DNA of 64,000 bases from Leptasterias polaris (taxonomy: Eukaryota > Echinodermata > Asteroidea > Forcipulatida > Asteriidae), in the NCBI GenBank assembly GCA_037783415.1, contig JAZGTN010000011.1:124001-188000 (forward strand). The letters run 5' to 3'. Position 1 is the first letter of the stretch. Each line of letters starts with the position of its first letter. The notes below the pieces were generated by a model that did not search any database, was not told where the DNA came from, and saw nothing but the letters and a program-made list of their open reading frames with translations. Shown here in pieces: positions 1 to 13,200 of the stretch. The translations under genes were made by a program, and so were the position numbers.

Positions 1-1267
1 ATGTACCAGTTGAAGATAGTTTATTCTTGCTATCATCACGGTGAGGTGGAACTGAATTTGGTGCTTCATCCCTCACCTGTTCGGCAGATGCCTCTGTATT
101 TGAAATACATGTATCTTCAATATTCACCATATCCTCTACAGAGGCTGATATTTCAGACTGATTTTTACGACTGAGGAAGAAGTTGGACTCATTTTTGAAA
201 TGCTGAGTCAGGTTGATACTAATATCAATGTCATCTAGAAGGTCCAGAGAGGAGAGGGAAGGTGGTGGTGGAGGGATGGAGGACTTCCCACCAGCCCTAA
301 ACCTGATTCCAGAGCTGCTGTTATGATCATTTCCAAGAGTCGAATCTAAAGAATCTGGAAAGCTGGGAAATAAAATCGACAGATCATTATCTGTTTTGTT
401 GAATTGACTACTCGACGTTGCTGCTGGAAAAGACTGGGAGACCTTCCCAAATTTTGGCGACATAGAAGGAGAGTCGCTATCAATATCCATCGGTTCAGGT
501 GTTTCATACTCATGGTGTGGTGATCTGGATTTCACAAAACCCTTCATTGTATTCTCTAAAACATCAACTTTTTTACCGTCTGTCTCAAGATGTGCCATTG
601 TATCTCCTGAAGTCACAGCTTGTCTGTCTCCGGGAGACTTTTCTTGCTTGTTGTCTGCTGCAAAGTGGTCATTGTCCGAGCTGTCTCGCTGGGGCTTGAG
701 ATGTTTAAGCTTTTGTTTGTGTTTCCTGGGCTTGGTTGTTTTGGATGTAATCTGGTTGGCTGGGTCTGACATTGTCCCATGATTCTCGGCTAGGGCTCCA
801 AGAGAAATCTTAGTCACCGCATTGGCCTCTTGCTCGGTGAGGACATCTGGAAGGTTGTCATTATCACTGTTGGATGGACTAGACATGAGCTCAAGAGGCT
901 TTCGTTTCTTCTTTGCTGTCCGTTGACCAGTCTTCTTGCTCACAGATGCTTGAACATCTTCAGGTCCCACACTGTCACTACTGGCATTTTCAGGATCAGT
1001 GTCTTTACTGACTCTCCTGCAAAATTGCTCAATTCCTTGTCTTTTCGGTTTGATGATGTCTTCCTCGTCAAGGTAGGTTTGCATCTCCAACCCATAGATA
1101 TCTTCACCTTCAGTGAGATTCTGAAGGTCAATAAACTCCATGAGTTCAACAAACTGGTTGCAGCGTTGGGAATGTTGTACAAATCGGATTGGCTGCTTGT
1201 ACATTTGCCATGGCGACCACTCTGTCAGGGACAGTTCAGAATGACTGCTTTTTCTTTTTGAAGGCTG
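1..1267 (-). CDS. FANCM: FANCM exon 14, MHF-binding segment and long acidic/serine-rich linker (open at left edge)
   Basis: Large exon open in one frame from 1267 to base 1. It begins with a serine/lysine-rich stretch, then the conserved [10 protein letters not shown] block, [10 protein letters not shown] and a Y-x-L-E-x-x-x-Y-L acidic segment. These correspond to the part of FANCM that wraps around the MHF1-MHF2 histone-fold dimer. The rest (roughly residues 860-1196) is low-complexity, rich in S, D, K and P, with short blocks such as [14 protein letters not shown], as expected for the long disordered middle of FANCM. The acceptor is a CAGCAG doublet, so the exon starts at 1267 or 1264. No in-frame stop was seen. 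Confidence 0.9.
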
Positions 1268-4200
1268 CTGAAAAATTAAAATGATCCAGAAATAGAAAAA
1301 CAAACAAGAGTGGCACAATAACTTACTACAAGAATATAACAATGCAAATTTATGGTTAAAATTAACATTAATTAAGGCCTGCTCACATTGGTGCAGAGTT
1401 CTGGCATTGGCCAAACATGTTCAAACAGTTTCTTATCCTTTCTACTTTCTGGCCATTCAACATTATAAACAATGCTAGCCTGCAATATGATATCACCTAG
1501 TGAATGCATCTACACAGAACACACATGCACACAGTTAGTGCTGCTTGCAGTTGTGGACCCATACCCAATCCGGGGCAGGTGAATGGGTTCAAGTGGTTCG
1601 GCAACTTGCTGGAAAATGAATTCCAAGAGTTGGAGGGTCAACCATGAAAAGAGTTTCAGTCAACCTGATGCAATTCTCTCATGCTGAGGGAATTCCTATT
1701 CTATTGCATTAAATATAAAATTAAGCCCAAATCAATTGATGAAACCATGAGAACCCAATTTCATTGCTCTGTTAAACACAGATCTCTGCGCTTAAGGCAC
1801 CCTATGAAGCATGTGATTCTATGGGCCGTACATCTGCATAATTACGCGGTAAGCAGAGCCATGAAATTTGGAGATGGAATGTACATGTACCTGTCTGTGT
1901 TTCTTGGGCGTTAGTGTTAGAAAGTGGCCGTTGTCAGCCATAACTGGAAGACTCGCATTCTCAGCTGCCTCTAGTTTGAAGTTGGCACTCCAGTAGGCTA
2001 GCTCATCTGCACTCAAAAACTCCCCTCTTTTCTTGTCAACTTTAGCTGAACATTATTCAAAACAAAAAACTGAATGCAGTAGACAGATACGTATGTTTGT
2101 GAGTGATGAAAATGCAGACCTCTTTTTGGTCCATTTGTACTGTACCATTATTGTTGGACTACTTTGACCAAGGACAATACTATTCCCTTTCTGTATTTAA
2201 CATGCATTTCAAGCTTTAACTTGCATTTTTTTTAAGAAAGTGCAAATAAATATCCTAGAAACAAAAACAATGAATTCAGTTGACGCATACAAGGCAAGTT
2301 CAAAGCTGATTTCCAAAAAACTTGATTTTGACCACAACGTGGACTTACACAAAGATCATGCGATGTAACCAATACAAATGTGTTAACAGAACGGCCCTGG
2401 ACACTCAGGTTAACAGGCCTGAGAGTCATTGCTGGCAAAAAAGTCTGGAAGTAGAATCAAAATTTTAGGAGTTGTGTTGAAATGATGGCATTTCCACTTT
2501 TTGGTAACCCCTTGGGCTCAGATTTTACAGAGGTTTTAGAAACAGAGTCATCAGCACTAGAGAAGTAGATCAAATGGCAAGATTTCTCTATGTGTAGACA
2601 AAATAACAGCTGATTTTCTTCACCAGGCTGACTTAAAAAGTCTAAAATCAGAAAAAAGTCTGAAATTTCTCAACCCTGGGTTAAGTTCAAAGTTGTTTTT
2701 TTAAACAGTAACTGCAAAAGTTTTCACTTTGCTGAATTACCTTTCAACAGGAGCGTATCGATTCCAGCAGTACAGCTCTTGCGTGAAGCAGACGGGGATG
2801 ACCTCTTGCTTTCTTTCTTATTAGCATACGCTTGAACGGAGATGAACATCTTATGGGGTTGAGGGTTGATACCACTGGGCACCATGCGGGGGCTGTTGGG
2901 GTACAGCTGAAGAGATTTGGCATTGCCCTGCAGAGCCTTGTGAATGCCTTTCTTGTTGTACTGGCTTTTGTCGTAAACCTGACAGGGTGGAGAAGAACAA
3001 TACAAACGATCAAGGGCTTAGGCGTCATTCAAAATAACCCATGTTTTTGGAATTGTGGGTGGTATTTTCAAAAGAAACAACTGTAAATAGAAATACAACT
3101 TTCAATTAAAAGTAAAACATTTAAAAATATGTGTCAAGCTGTGTCTGTATAGCCTGTCTGCATTTTATAGAATTAAAAATTGTAAAAACTATTGGAAATA
3201 ATAGAGCTATTATACATGCCTACAGCTTTTTAGGTTCTTTCAATTGTTCAACTTTTTTGCTTCTGTTTTACACCAGTATACCTGTTTATGTGTGTTGTAA
3301 TTGTCATTTAGCCTTCAAGAAAGACTTTGCTAGAGTCGAAACGCCAGGCCACGGACGAATATTTGCATTTATACCATAGGTCCTTTTGGTTGCTAGGCAG
3401 ATTGCAACAGCTATTTCTCAACTTTTTAGGTTATAAGCTGATTTTCTTGTTTCTTTTCAGTCATTTGTTTCAGACAGTAGCAGCGTGTGATTTGGGGGGT
3501 CAAGGGGTCATTTACTCACAGCCGCTTCCTTGCCCTCGGTGACCAGCATGACAATACGACCCTGCCTCTTCCTTCCAGTACGTCCCATCCTCTGGACCAG
3601 CCTGATGGGGCTCTTGTGAGCGTCGTAACAAACGATCAAGTCAACATCCCCAATGTCCAGACCTTCTTCACCAACACAGGTACAGACCAGAGTGTTGTAA
3701 CCACCCTCACGGAACTCCTTCAAGACCTAAAGGGGAGGTCGAGGGTATCACAAGACAGCTGTCAATGTCAAAGATAATGGACAGCCTAGTATTGTAACAC
3801 AAGTGATTTAAAGCAACAATGAGTTCCTTGACCTTATTGTCAAAGCTTTCTTTAACAAAATGCTGAAGGAAAACATTTCCAAAGAAAACTACCCACCCTC
3901 TGCAAACTATTAACAAATTATTTGAAGGAAAACAGTCGCAGAAACAAAGGTATTGTGTTCATGATTTAGAATTTAATTAAAAAAATTGTTGTAAGAATAT
4001 CTTCAGGCCTGGACTTGCACATTTAAGAAGGCAAGGCGGTTTTATTTTGCAAAGAGCACTTCCATTGGGAAATCTTTAAATCTGTGGAAAATTTGAAGGG
4101 CACCAAGACCAAGACCAGGAAATAGAGGCATTGGAATATTTAATTCCACATCTGATTTTGGTGGCCATGTGTAATATCAGGCCTGCTTCTCTTTTTAAAA

Positions 4201-7200
4201 AACTCATCATGGTTGAACAAAATAATAAACATGCATGAAAGATTTGAGCACCATGACGTTTTTAGAAAACTAAACTTGTTTGGAAAGGAGATTCCTATAA
4301 ATTATTGCTAAAAGCGAAAGGTTTGTTGCTCCAATGGAAAAAATACAACGGCAGGTAGGTGATGGGATTGTGCCTTTGGATAATACAATCATGGAATTTA
4401 GCACACAGTTAGAGTATGTAATGAGAAAGATATATGGCTACAGGGACATTTTGTGACAAAAATACAGGTGGAATAATAAGCAATGGCAGCCATTTAGAAA
4501 ATTTTGAAAATTGCTTGTTATTCTTTTCAAAGGACAAAATCTGCGATGGCCAGAAGTCTGTCTCATGACATACTCTGACTGGTGCCAAATTCCATGCTTC
4601 AACATCATCAAAGGCATAATTCCCCCAATATTTCCCTTATCTGTGCAGCTTAAAACAATTCAAAACAGTTTCCGATTTCCTAGAATGTCTATGAAGAGAG
4701 CCAGCACAAACCCTGAGCTGTTCTTTCTGTGTGATACCCTTGGTATTCTTGCCCGATGACGCCTGCCCAACAAACCCCATGCAGCGCAGTACCGGTCGAT
4801 GCCTGTTCAGCATCTCAGCTATCTCATTCACACTATCTCGATACTGGGCAAAGATCATCACTCTTGTACTCTTAGCTGTCGGTTGTTGTTGTTGTTTTAT
4901 ACTTGTTGATGGGTTGTCGGTGTCTACAAGGAAAAAATACAACAGAAGTTTTTTTTAAAAGTAGTGTCAGGTTTTGAGATTTATAGACCATGTAGACCAT
5001 GTTACCCGTGAAATCATATGTTTACATAAGAGCCACAGAGCCCGGACTTCTTGCAGGCACAACTTGTACACAGTTCAATGAAAGAAAGCATAAAATCATA
5101 CATTATATGGAAATTGCACCATACCATTGTTATCAACCTTTGATGTGTTTAAAGGGGACACCAGTCAAACCTTTACACAGCCGTTATTTTATCGATTCTC
5201 GATTTTAAATGGTGATTATGACCAGTGAAGTATCTTGCCTGCCAAGACATGTATAAGATCTCATTTCAAGCTAATAGAAACTCTATCATAATTTGGTGCA
5301 AGTGTTTTCATTCTATAATACTGTATATATTAACAATGAGAAGCTGTTACTGTAGAGATAAAAAGATGAAACACTGAGCTACAAATAGACCCCTTGCATA
5401 TAGGTCGCCATCGCCGAGGACAAACAATGGAAACATGCTTGGTAAGTTCACACAACACACAACTCTCAGTCAATAAAAGGTCTTCCTTTGACCTCAGTGA
5501 GGGCGCTGTTTGGTTTAAGCCTTTAATGCCATGAGCTGGGGCTCTGTTAATTTCTTCCAATAAAATTATATCAAGACAAAGAATATTCAAATATTATAGC
5601 TACATCACACGCCTGGAATTACACAGAGGCCACAGAGGCTATTGCCTCTAGTGCCCCTGGTCTTGGCCTTGGTACCCCTTCAAAAGTTTCCCATAGACTC
5701 TGTGATTTTCCAATGGAAGTGCCCTTTACAAAATGAAAATGGCCTTGCCCTCTCAAAGATGAAATTCCAGGCCTGACATCAGGTAGCCAGTGCCTCCTGA
5801 GCAATCTTTGCAATTTATTGTTAAGATAATGATACTATTAAATTATTAAGCACATACCTGAAACTGTGCTGAGATCTCTAAAGTGTTGTAAGACAATCTC
5901 CTGTAGTTTGGCCATCTTTGGGTGGCTAGTAACATAGGGTTTGGATTCTTTCACCCTGGAAGTCCCTGTGCAAAACAAAATAACAAACAATAACTGGTGT
6001 GTCGTGGCCTAGCATTTAAAAACACCAGACTCAAGCTCTGGTGTTTCTGATCAGCAGAGTGTGGGTCCTTAACCCTTTAGAGACCATAGCAGCCACAAGC
6101 GGCTTGTACCAAAACGCCATTAGCGGCCGCAAAGTTTGACCTACTTCTATTCACATAAAGAGTTCAAAGTAGAGGTCATGGCAACATATGCAATTTTCTA
6201 ATGTAGTATGTTGACATAGTATCCCAAATTCTAAGCTTTCATTTTATTTATGTATTGTTGACATTTTTACTGATAAAATTTCAATAAAGAAACTAACAAT
6301 ATATAGCAATGTCTGGGCGTTTTGTGGTGATTATACGGAAGTGAATGGTCTCTAAAGGGTTAAGCAAGACAATTAACAATTATTGCTGTGTCCTTCAGAT
6401 GGGAATAAAGCTGTAGGTACTGTGTGTTGTGTTATGCACGTAAAAGAACCCAGTGCATTCATTGTAAAGACATGTTCAGAAGAGAAGGGGGTTTGCCCCG
6501 GTGTTCCTGGTTTGATTGGCGGCATACTGAGCCACATCACCTTGTAAACCCTTACATGGTGCTATGTAAAGGAATATAGGTCTCATTTTCAAACGTAGCT
6601 CTGCATACCTTGCAGGAAAAAATACTGAGAGCTTTGATTTTGTGCATGAATAACTCTTAAAAAGGATAAGGAGTAATTCCAAACATCAAAACTTTTAGAG
6701 ATTTGAAGGCAGTGTGCCCCTTTAAGTTTATTGAAGAAAAAGAATATGTGTATACCTGGTGATGAGAACATTCTACTTCTGTTCAAACCCTCCTCCTCTC
6801 CTCCAAATTTATCCCTCAATTTGTCCATCAAACTGATGAATTCCCCGTTCCTCATCAGCTCTTGTCTAGTCCTGGAGAAGCCCTTGGCTCCATCGATGGT
6901 GCTCTGTAGGAAGTTGTACAAGGAGCGAAGGCCATGCTGGAGCAGCAACTCAAAGCCGTGGTAGAGGCTAATGGATAGGGCGTAGTCTCCCTCTATGGGG
7001 CCAGTGGCCTGTAGGGGTGTCAAAGAACAAGCCTCATGAACTTTACTCTTTAAAGAAGAAGGCGGTAGAAGGCAGTAGACATCTTTGATGATGCATTCAA
7101 ACCAACGCAATCCAACAGAAGCAAGGCAGGGTCTGGTTCTTGTTTTCTTACAAAATGGGAATTGAAGCTACAATTGACAATCATGGTCACGACCAGGATC

Positions 7201-10200
7201 GATTTCACAAAGAGCTAAAATCGATCTTAACACTTTGACTGCTGCAATTTTTTACACTGTCCTTCCCCAGGCCCTACGGCTGAAACCATCGAAAAAAACT
7301 CAATTGTGTCCCCTAATGCACGTCAATACCTTTTACGCAGGAAAAGTATTTCAGTTCTTGACCTACAGAGGGCAGCCCAACGTTGTACTAGCAGCCCGAA
7401 AATATCAGGCATAGCATCTACTATCTACTATCCTTGTTTAATTTTGTTATGCATTTTTGCATGCTATTAATATAATGTTGAACCAATAGCAGTCTGGGTA
7501 CTCCACTACAGGAGGGTTATACATGTACCTCCTCTGGATGTTACCTCCATTTGTACCTTAATTTTACATTTTTCATTACTATTATAACTGTTGTTATTTA
7601 AAGGCACCTGGCAGGGGTATTTTGTCAAAATAAAGCTTTTGTCATTAATATATACATTTTTATGAGTGGAATATGAATAAACAATTAACTAAGGTTAACA
7701 AATTGTATTTTAATTTTAATTACAAATTAAAAAATAGGCCCCCCTTTACATGGCGCTGTTCGTGACGTCAATCGAGGCAGGAGAAAATGTGTAGTCTGGC
7801 CCCGTACATTACGTCTTGGTACCTGATCAGTATGATGCGTTTTCGTATTCGGACGTCATCACCCAATGCAATCCTAGGACAGTGTACAGTCGACTAATAC
7901 GAGACGCCAGTTTATACGAGGTTTTTCACCGGTCCCGAACTGTCCCATGCGCATTTCTATGTCTTAAAAACGGAAGATACGAGCATGGTCATAACGAGAA
8001 CACGGATAATACGAGGTATTGTTTTTCCTACTTTGCCAAACTATTTATCGGATCGGCGTGCCACGGCGTCGTGGCATACAGCTCAAGTCGATCCGAACAC
8101 CAGAAACATTTCGCTGATAACCTAAGCTTCACTGCAACTTCCCTTGCACACTACTACCAACGAAAAAATACCCGGTATCCAAGCACAACAGGGTATCCAA
8201 GTGTTCACTGCATAGCGCTGCAAACGACGTCGGACCGGACCACTTTGCCCTCGTTAGCCTGACTTTCGATGCCCGTAACTGCCTATATTTGGGATCTGCA
8301 GGAAAAAAATGCTGGCTGACCCCATCTTTAGCCGTTTTACTGCATCCAGCAGCAATTTTTGCCGGAAAAATGCAAGAAAAATCCCCTTTTTGGATAACCA
8401 AATGAAACGTACAATCTCACTACTTGCACGTGTATATACAACGTAAATGCAGGCAAGTTCAAGGGGGTCGGGGGTCGATGTTCGATCGAGGCGAAGTCTT
8501 CCTCGATTGACATCACAAAAAGGGATGGGCGGAGTCGCCCCCAAACAACTTTATCTATTTTTTTTATATATAAATACTGACAAACAATTACTCAAAAAAT
8601 TGTTTTATTGTTAATAAACATATACTCTTATATTAAAAAAAAATAATAATTCTATTTCCAGGTGACTTTAATGTATTTTCAAGTTGTGCAAATGGAAATA
8701 AACCAAACAAACTATAGGGTTAAGTCTATCTCGAGATTTCTCGAAATTAGCACTCCAAGTGTTAACTGCAATTTGATCGTAATTGCCAAGCAAAGTGTGA
8801 TGCCACAATACAAATCACTTTGGTGGTACTGGAAACTCATCTTAAGATGAATCTCAGTGCTTTGTGAAATCGCGCCCAAAATTACCAGGAAGTCTAAAGG
8901 TATATTTCCCATTTGTCACAATTAGAGGCAAAGCCTGATTGATGACATGAATTTGAATGAGAGAAAACCATGAACGCTTCACTGTGACAAACGTAGGTTG
9001 GGATTTGACTTTCTATCCCTTCTGATATGACCTTTGACCTTACCTTGACATGAGAAGGTGGGTCTTGACGGAAGGCTTCTCTTGATTTGAGGATCTGAAA
9101 CTTTGTCAACGTTGCTGGGTCTTGATTGTGGAGGGCACCACAGCGATTGAGACGCCCAATATACACAGTCAATATCTGCAATATTAAATAACAAGCAATA
9201 ACAACTGATTATTTCAAAGTTCGCAAATTTCCCTTCAAAAGTCCACTTGATGAAATGTACTTCTATATAATTAAAATCGGTGCCAAGTTCCACCCCGCGG
9301 CGCTGCGAGATCCGACCGTCCGCTTGCGCACGGTGACCTCGCCCCCTCGAGGACGAGGTTGCGCTCTGGGCTGCCATCTTTTTTATTGGGTCGCCATCTT
9401 TTTTATTGGGTCGCCATCTTTTTTATTGGGTCGCCATCTTTTTTATTGGGTCGCCATCTTTTTTTCTCACGTGTGATGACTTCTCACGAGTGATTGGTCC
9501 ATTATTTCCTCGGTCTTGGGTGTTCACCATAATTTCCCAGCTCTCTCGACAAGAGTGTTGTTTGTCGTCAGAAGATATTTGTTGCACGTTTTGTGGGTTT
9601 AAATGGTATTAAATAATTTTTCAATAAATATCTACTGCATTTTGTGTCACCAAAAGTCCACGGTTTTAACGACACATGAGTCTTTTCATTGAGCAGTCAG
9701 AAATAGCATTGCATGACTAAGATAATTTCTCACATGAATGCTCGCAATAAACAGTTTGCATGCTGTGTTAACCGGTGCCCTCATTTTCCATCGAACAACG
9801 CTTTAGAAAGAGTGTGTACCAGCGACGATTTTCTCACGTGTGATTATTGTGATTATTTCTCACGTTTGATTGGTCCGTTATTACCTCGGTCTTGGGTGTT
9901 CGCCACAATTTCCCAGCTCTCTCGAAAAAATTGTTTTAATGTTGTTTGTCTTCAGAAGATATTTGTTGCACGTTTTGTGGGTTAAATGGTATTAAATAAT
10001 TTATCAATAAATATCTACTACATTTTATGTCACCAAAAGTCCACGGTTTTAACGACCCATGAGTCTGGTGCCCTTATTTTCGATCGAACAACGCTATGTT
10101 CCGACGTCTACCCGCGATTGTGTGCAACGGCAGCCGGATACCCGCGTTGGTCGGCCCTCGCGTGTTTCATACCCGTCAGGCATGTTTTTGGGTTTTGTTT

Positions 10201-13200
10201 TTTTTTGCGCCGGGGTTAGTCTGTAGCGGAGCTTGCGTGAGGGTGTCAGATGATTTGTGGGTGTTGATTTTTGGATAAATTTGGCATATTCAAAACATAA
10301 ATTGGGGGGTTTTGGCAGTCTTAAAATTTGCGTTCGCTATTGCATTTGTGCATTCTGGGAAGTTTCGCTTGCCGGACACCGCTTACTGGGTTGGCACTGG
10401 TGTTGGCACTGGTGTTCCAACGTCAAACAGACCAGTCAGAAAAACACATAGGCCTGCAGAAAAACCGAAATATACTGAGAAAATACAAAGTTCACCACGG
10501 GCAAACACGAATATTCAGAAAGAGAAAATACAGAAACAAAGACACATTTAAGAAATAAAGAAAAAAGGAAATCAAGTATTAAGGGCCTATATACATAAAT
10601 TCAAACATTTTACAAATTTTAGGAGCACAGAAGCATATATTTCATGGATTACTCGGGGCCTTTGTTGGATATTCAAAAAGTCTTGATATATCAAAAACCT
10701 ACATTATCATGCCAAGCATGCATCATTGTCTTTTTATATCCTTCCCAAATATTAAAACACACCCCCAACTTATGCTTCGTAGTCGAGAAAAGGGGCGAAA
10801 AGGGTGAGGGAAGGCGACGCGTCGCCTTCGACCGCACTCAACACCTTTTGCATGCTCAACATTTTTATCATTAGGACATTTACTACATTGCGTACAGATT
10901 TTTAAAATCTTTACCAAACCAATTCTGAAAATTATAAACTCTGATATCCTCTCCAATTACTCCCCCTCCCCCCTTATACCCCATGCACCGTTGTCACATT
11001 TTTGGGGCAAGAATCGCGCCCACCTAGCATCCCGCTAGTCAGTAGAACTTAGAGAGCTTTCCGTTTCAAGTCCATCCATTTTGTCTTTCAGAGACTAAGA
11101 AACTGACAAACCCATCTAAAGATTTGTGGGTCGATTATCGGGAAATCAAATTAGTTGTAATCATTCAAAGTTCAGAGTTTAAAGTTCAAATTGCAGATTT
11201 TTAAACTCATAAAAAACAGATATGTGAGTGAGTTTTGTCCTTTTGAATTCAAAATGTTTAATATTATTTGTATCAAAACAAAGCTGTAACTATTCAATCT
11301 GTGAAAAAAAAGTAAGCTGTTGCAAACTGCTTACCAAAATGGTATAAATGCAAACGATAGTTAATGGCCTGATGTTTCAATCCAAGCAGAATCTTTCTCG
11401 AAGGCTAAATGAAAAAGACACAACATGGATGGAAAGAGAGCAGAGGAAGGCCAAACAAAACATCCATTAACCAACGATGTGAAGACTCCAACCTGACCTG
11501 TGAGGACATAGGCAACTGCATGCTAGACAGGAACATGTGGAATGCCATCACAATGTCCGGTGAATGCCATTGGAAATGACAACCCGAAACACATAAACAG
11601 GTGTATACTAGTCACAACAGGAGCAGTCTGTACTCACACATAAGCGTATTATCAGCGTTCTCCCTTAACAGTGGTCCGTTGGCCGAATGCCAGTTAAAGC
11701 ACCAGAGAACCAGTCAAAATTAACTCCAACCGGTCGAGCTGGCTAGTTCAGTGTTGAAAATCACCTCTATTTCTTTAAAAAAGGAGTAGCAAAAAAGTTT
11801 GTGGACTTACTTGGTTTTACTGGCCAGTCACTGAAAACACTTGGTTTTACTGGCCAGTCACTGAAAACATTAAGGACAAACCCTGATTATGATTGTATTC
11901 TTTTAAGGAAGGCAGGGGAGGGAGGGGGGTATTCAGTAAAGTGTTATCAAGGACTACGCTCAAGTAAGTGCCATACTTTACCTTCAAGTACTGATCTCGG
12001 AAAGATTTCATGAGATCATCCAGAGGAACCACAACCTTCTCCACTTTGCGCTCGTGGACGTAGCGTAGAATATCAATTGACTCCTCAGAACGAATCTCAA
12101 TTTGAGAGATGAGAAGGTTTGTCAGAACTTGTTGCACAGCCTGGCGGAGATCAAATAAATTATATATCACTGGGTCGTAATTGTGTCTTAATAAAAAACA
12201 TGAACTTGTTGCATACAACTTCTTCTTTTTTCCTGTAATTTTTTAGTTTTTTTTGCAAAATAGGATAATTTTTGGATTTTGTATTTGTGCGTGCTGATGT
12301 ATAATTTGAACCAAATTTCACAGAGCTGCGGAAATCCGCGGATCAGCAGAGAAGTTGCATGCCTGCATAAATTAGCCTTCGGAACAAAGACCAAGACCCA
12401 CTTTATCGCAGCTTCAAATCACAAAGTAACTTGACGCAAAAACTGTGTTACGGATCTTACCTTCATATCACTTCCTGGTGTAGCACTGAGAGCCAACACT
12501 CGAAACTCGCTTGAGTATTTATACAATTCCCGAACGACCTGTTATAGTTATTAAAATAAGGTAGTTTTTGAAACATGGTACAAGAGCTCCAGAATTTCAC
12601 ACAAATAACTAATATAACAAAACTGGTTACACATTTTTATGTTGTATTTGGTGAAAAAAGGTCTATTAGACTGAAGGTTGGATCAATAATTATTCAACTC
12701 GTTTTGTTTTTGGTTTTTATTTTGTCAAGTGTTTTACATTTCTTCTTCTTTGGGGGTGTGTAGGGGGTAGGGGTGAGGTGCAGGTGTACTATTACTAGTT
12801 GTGTGTCATGGCAAAGCGCTTAAGGGCACGGAACTCAAGCTCTGATGTTTCTGATCAGCAGAGTGTGGGCTTGAGTCCTGGTCAGGGCACTTGCGTCCTT
12901 GAGCAAGATACTTTACCTAGTTGCTTTGTCCTTCGAATGGGACACTAAGCTGTAGGTCCAGTGTACTGGGGTTAGTGGAGCACGTAGAAGAACCAGAACA
13001 ATTATCATGGAAAAGTAGGGGTTAACCCAGGTGTTTCTGGTTCACATAGCAAGCACCCTTGTTTACAGGTTTCCTCAGGCTTGCGAGCTACAGTGATTAA
13101 GTTCACATATTTGAAATATGTAATAATTAATAATAATAATAATAATAATTCAGTGAGTATACCTGGCAGTATGCATGGTTACCCAATGCCTTATGCGCTT

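Noticed and set aside
830..1261. 143-codon plus-strand ORF
   Set aside because: It is the shadow of FANCM exon 14 on the other strand.
7816..8262. 148-codon plus-strand ORF in FANCM intron 7
   Set aside because: Composition and sequence resemble no protein; it lies inside a probable degenerate inverted-repeat element.
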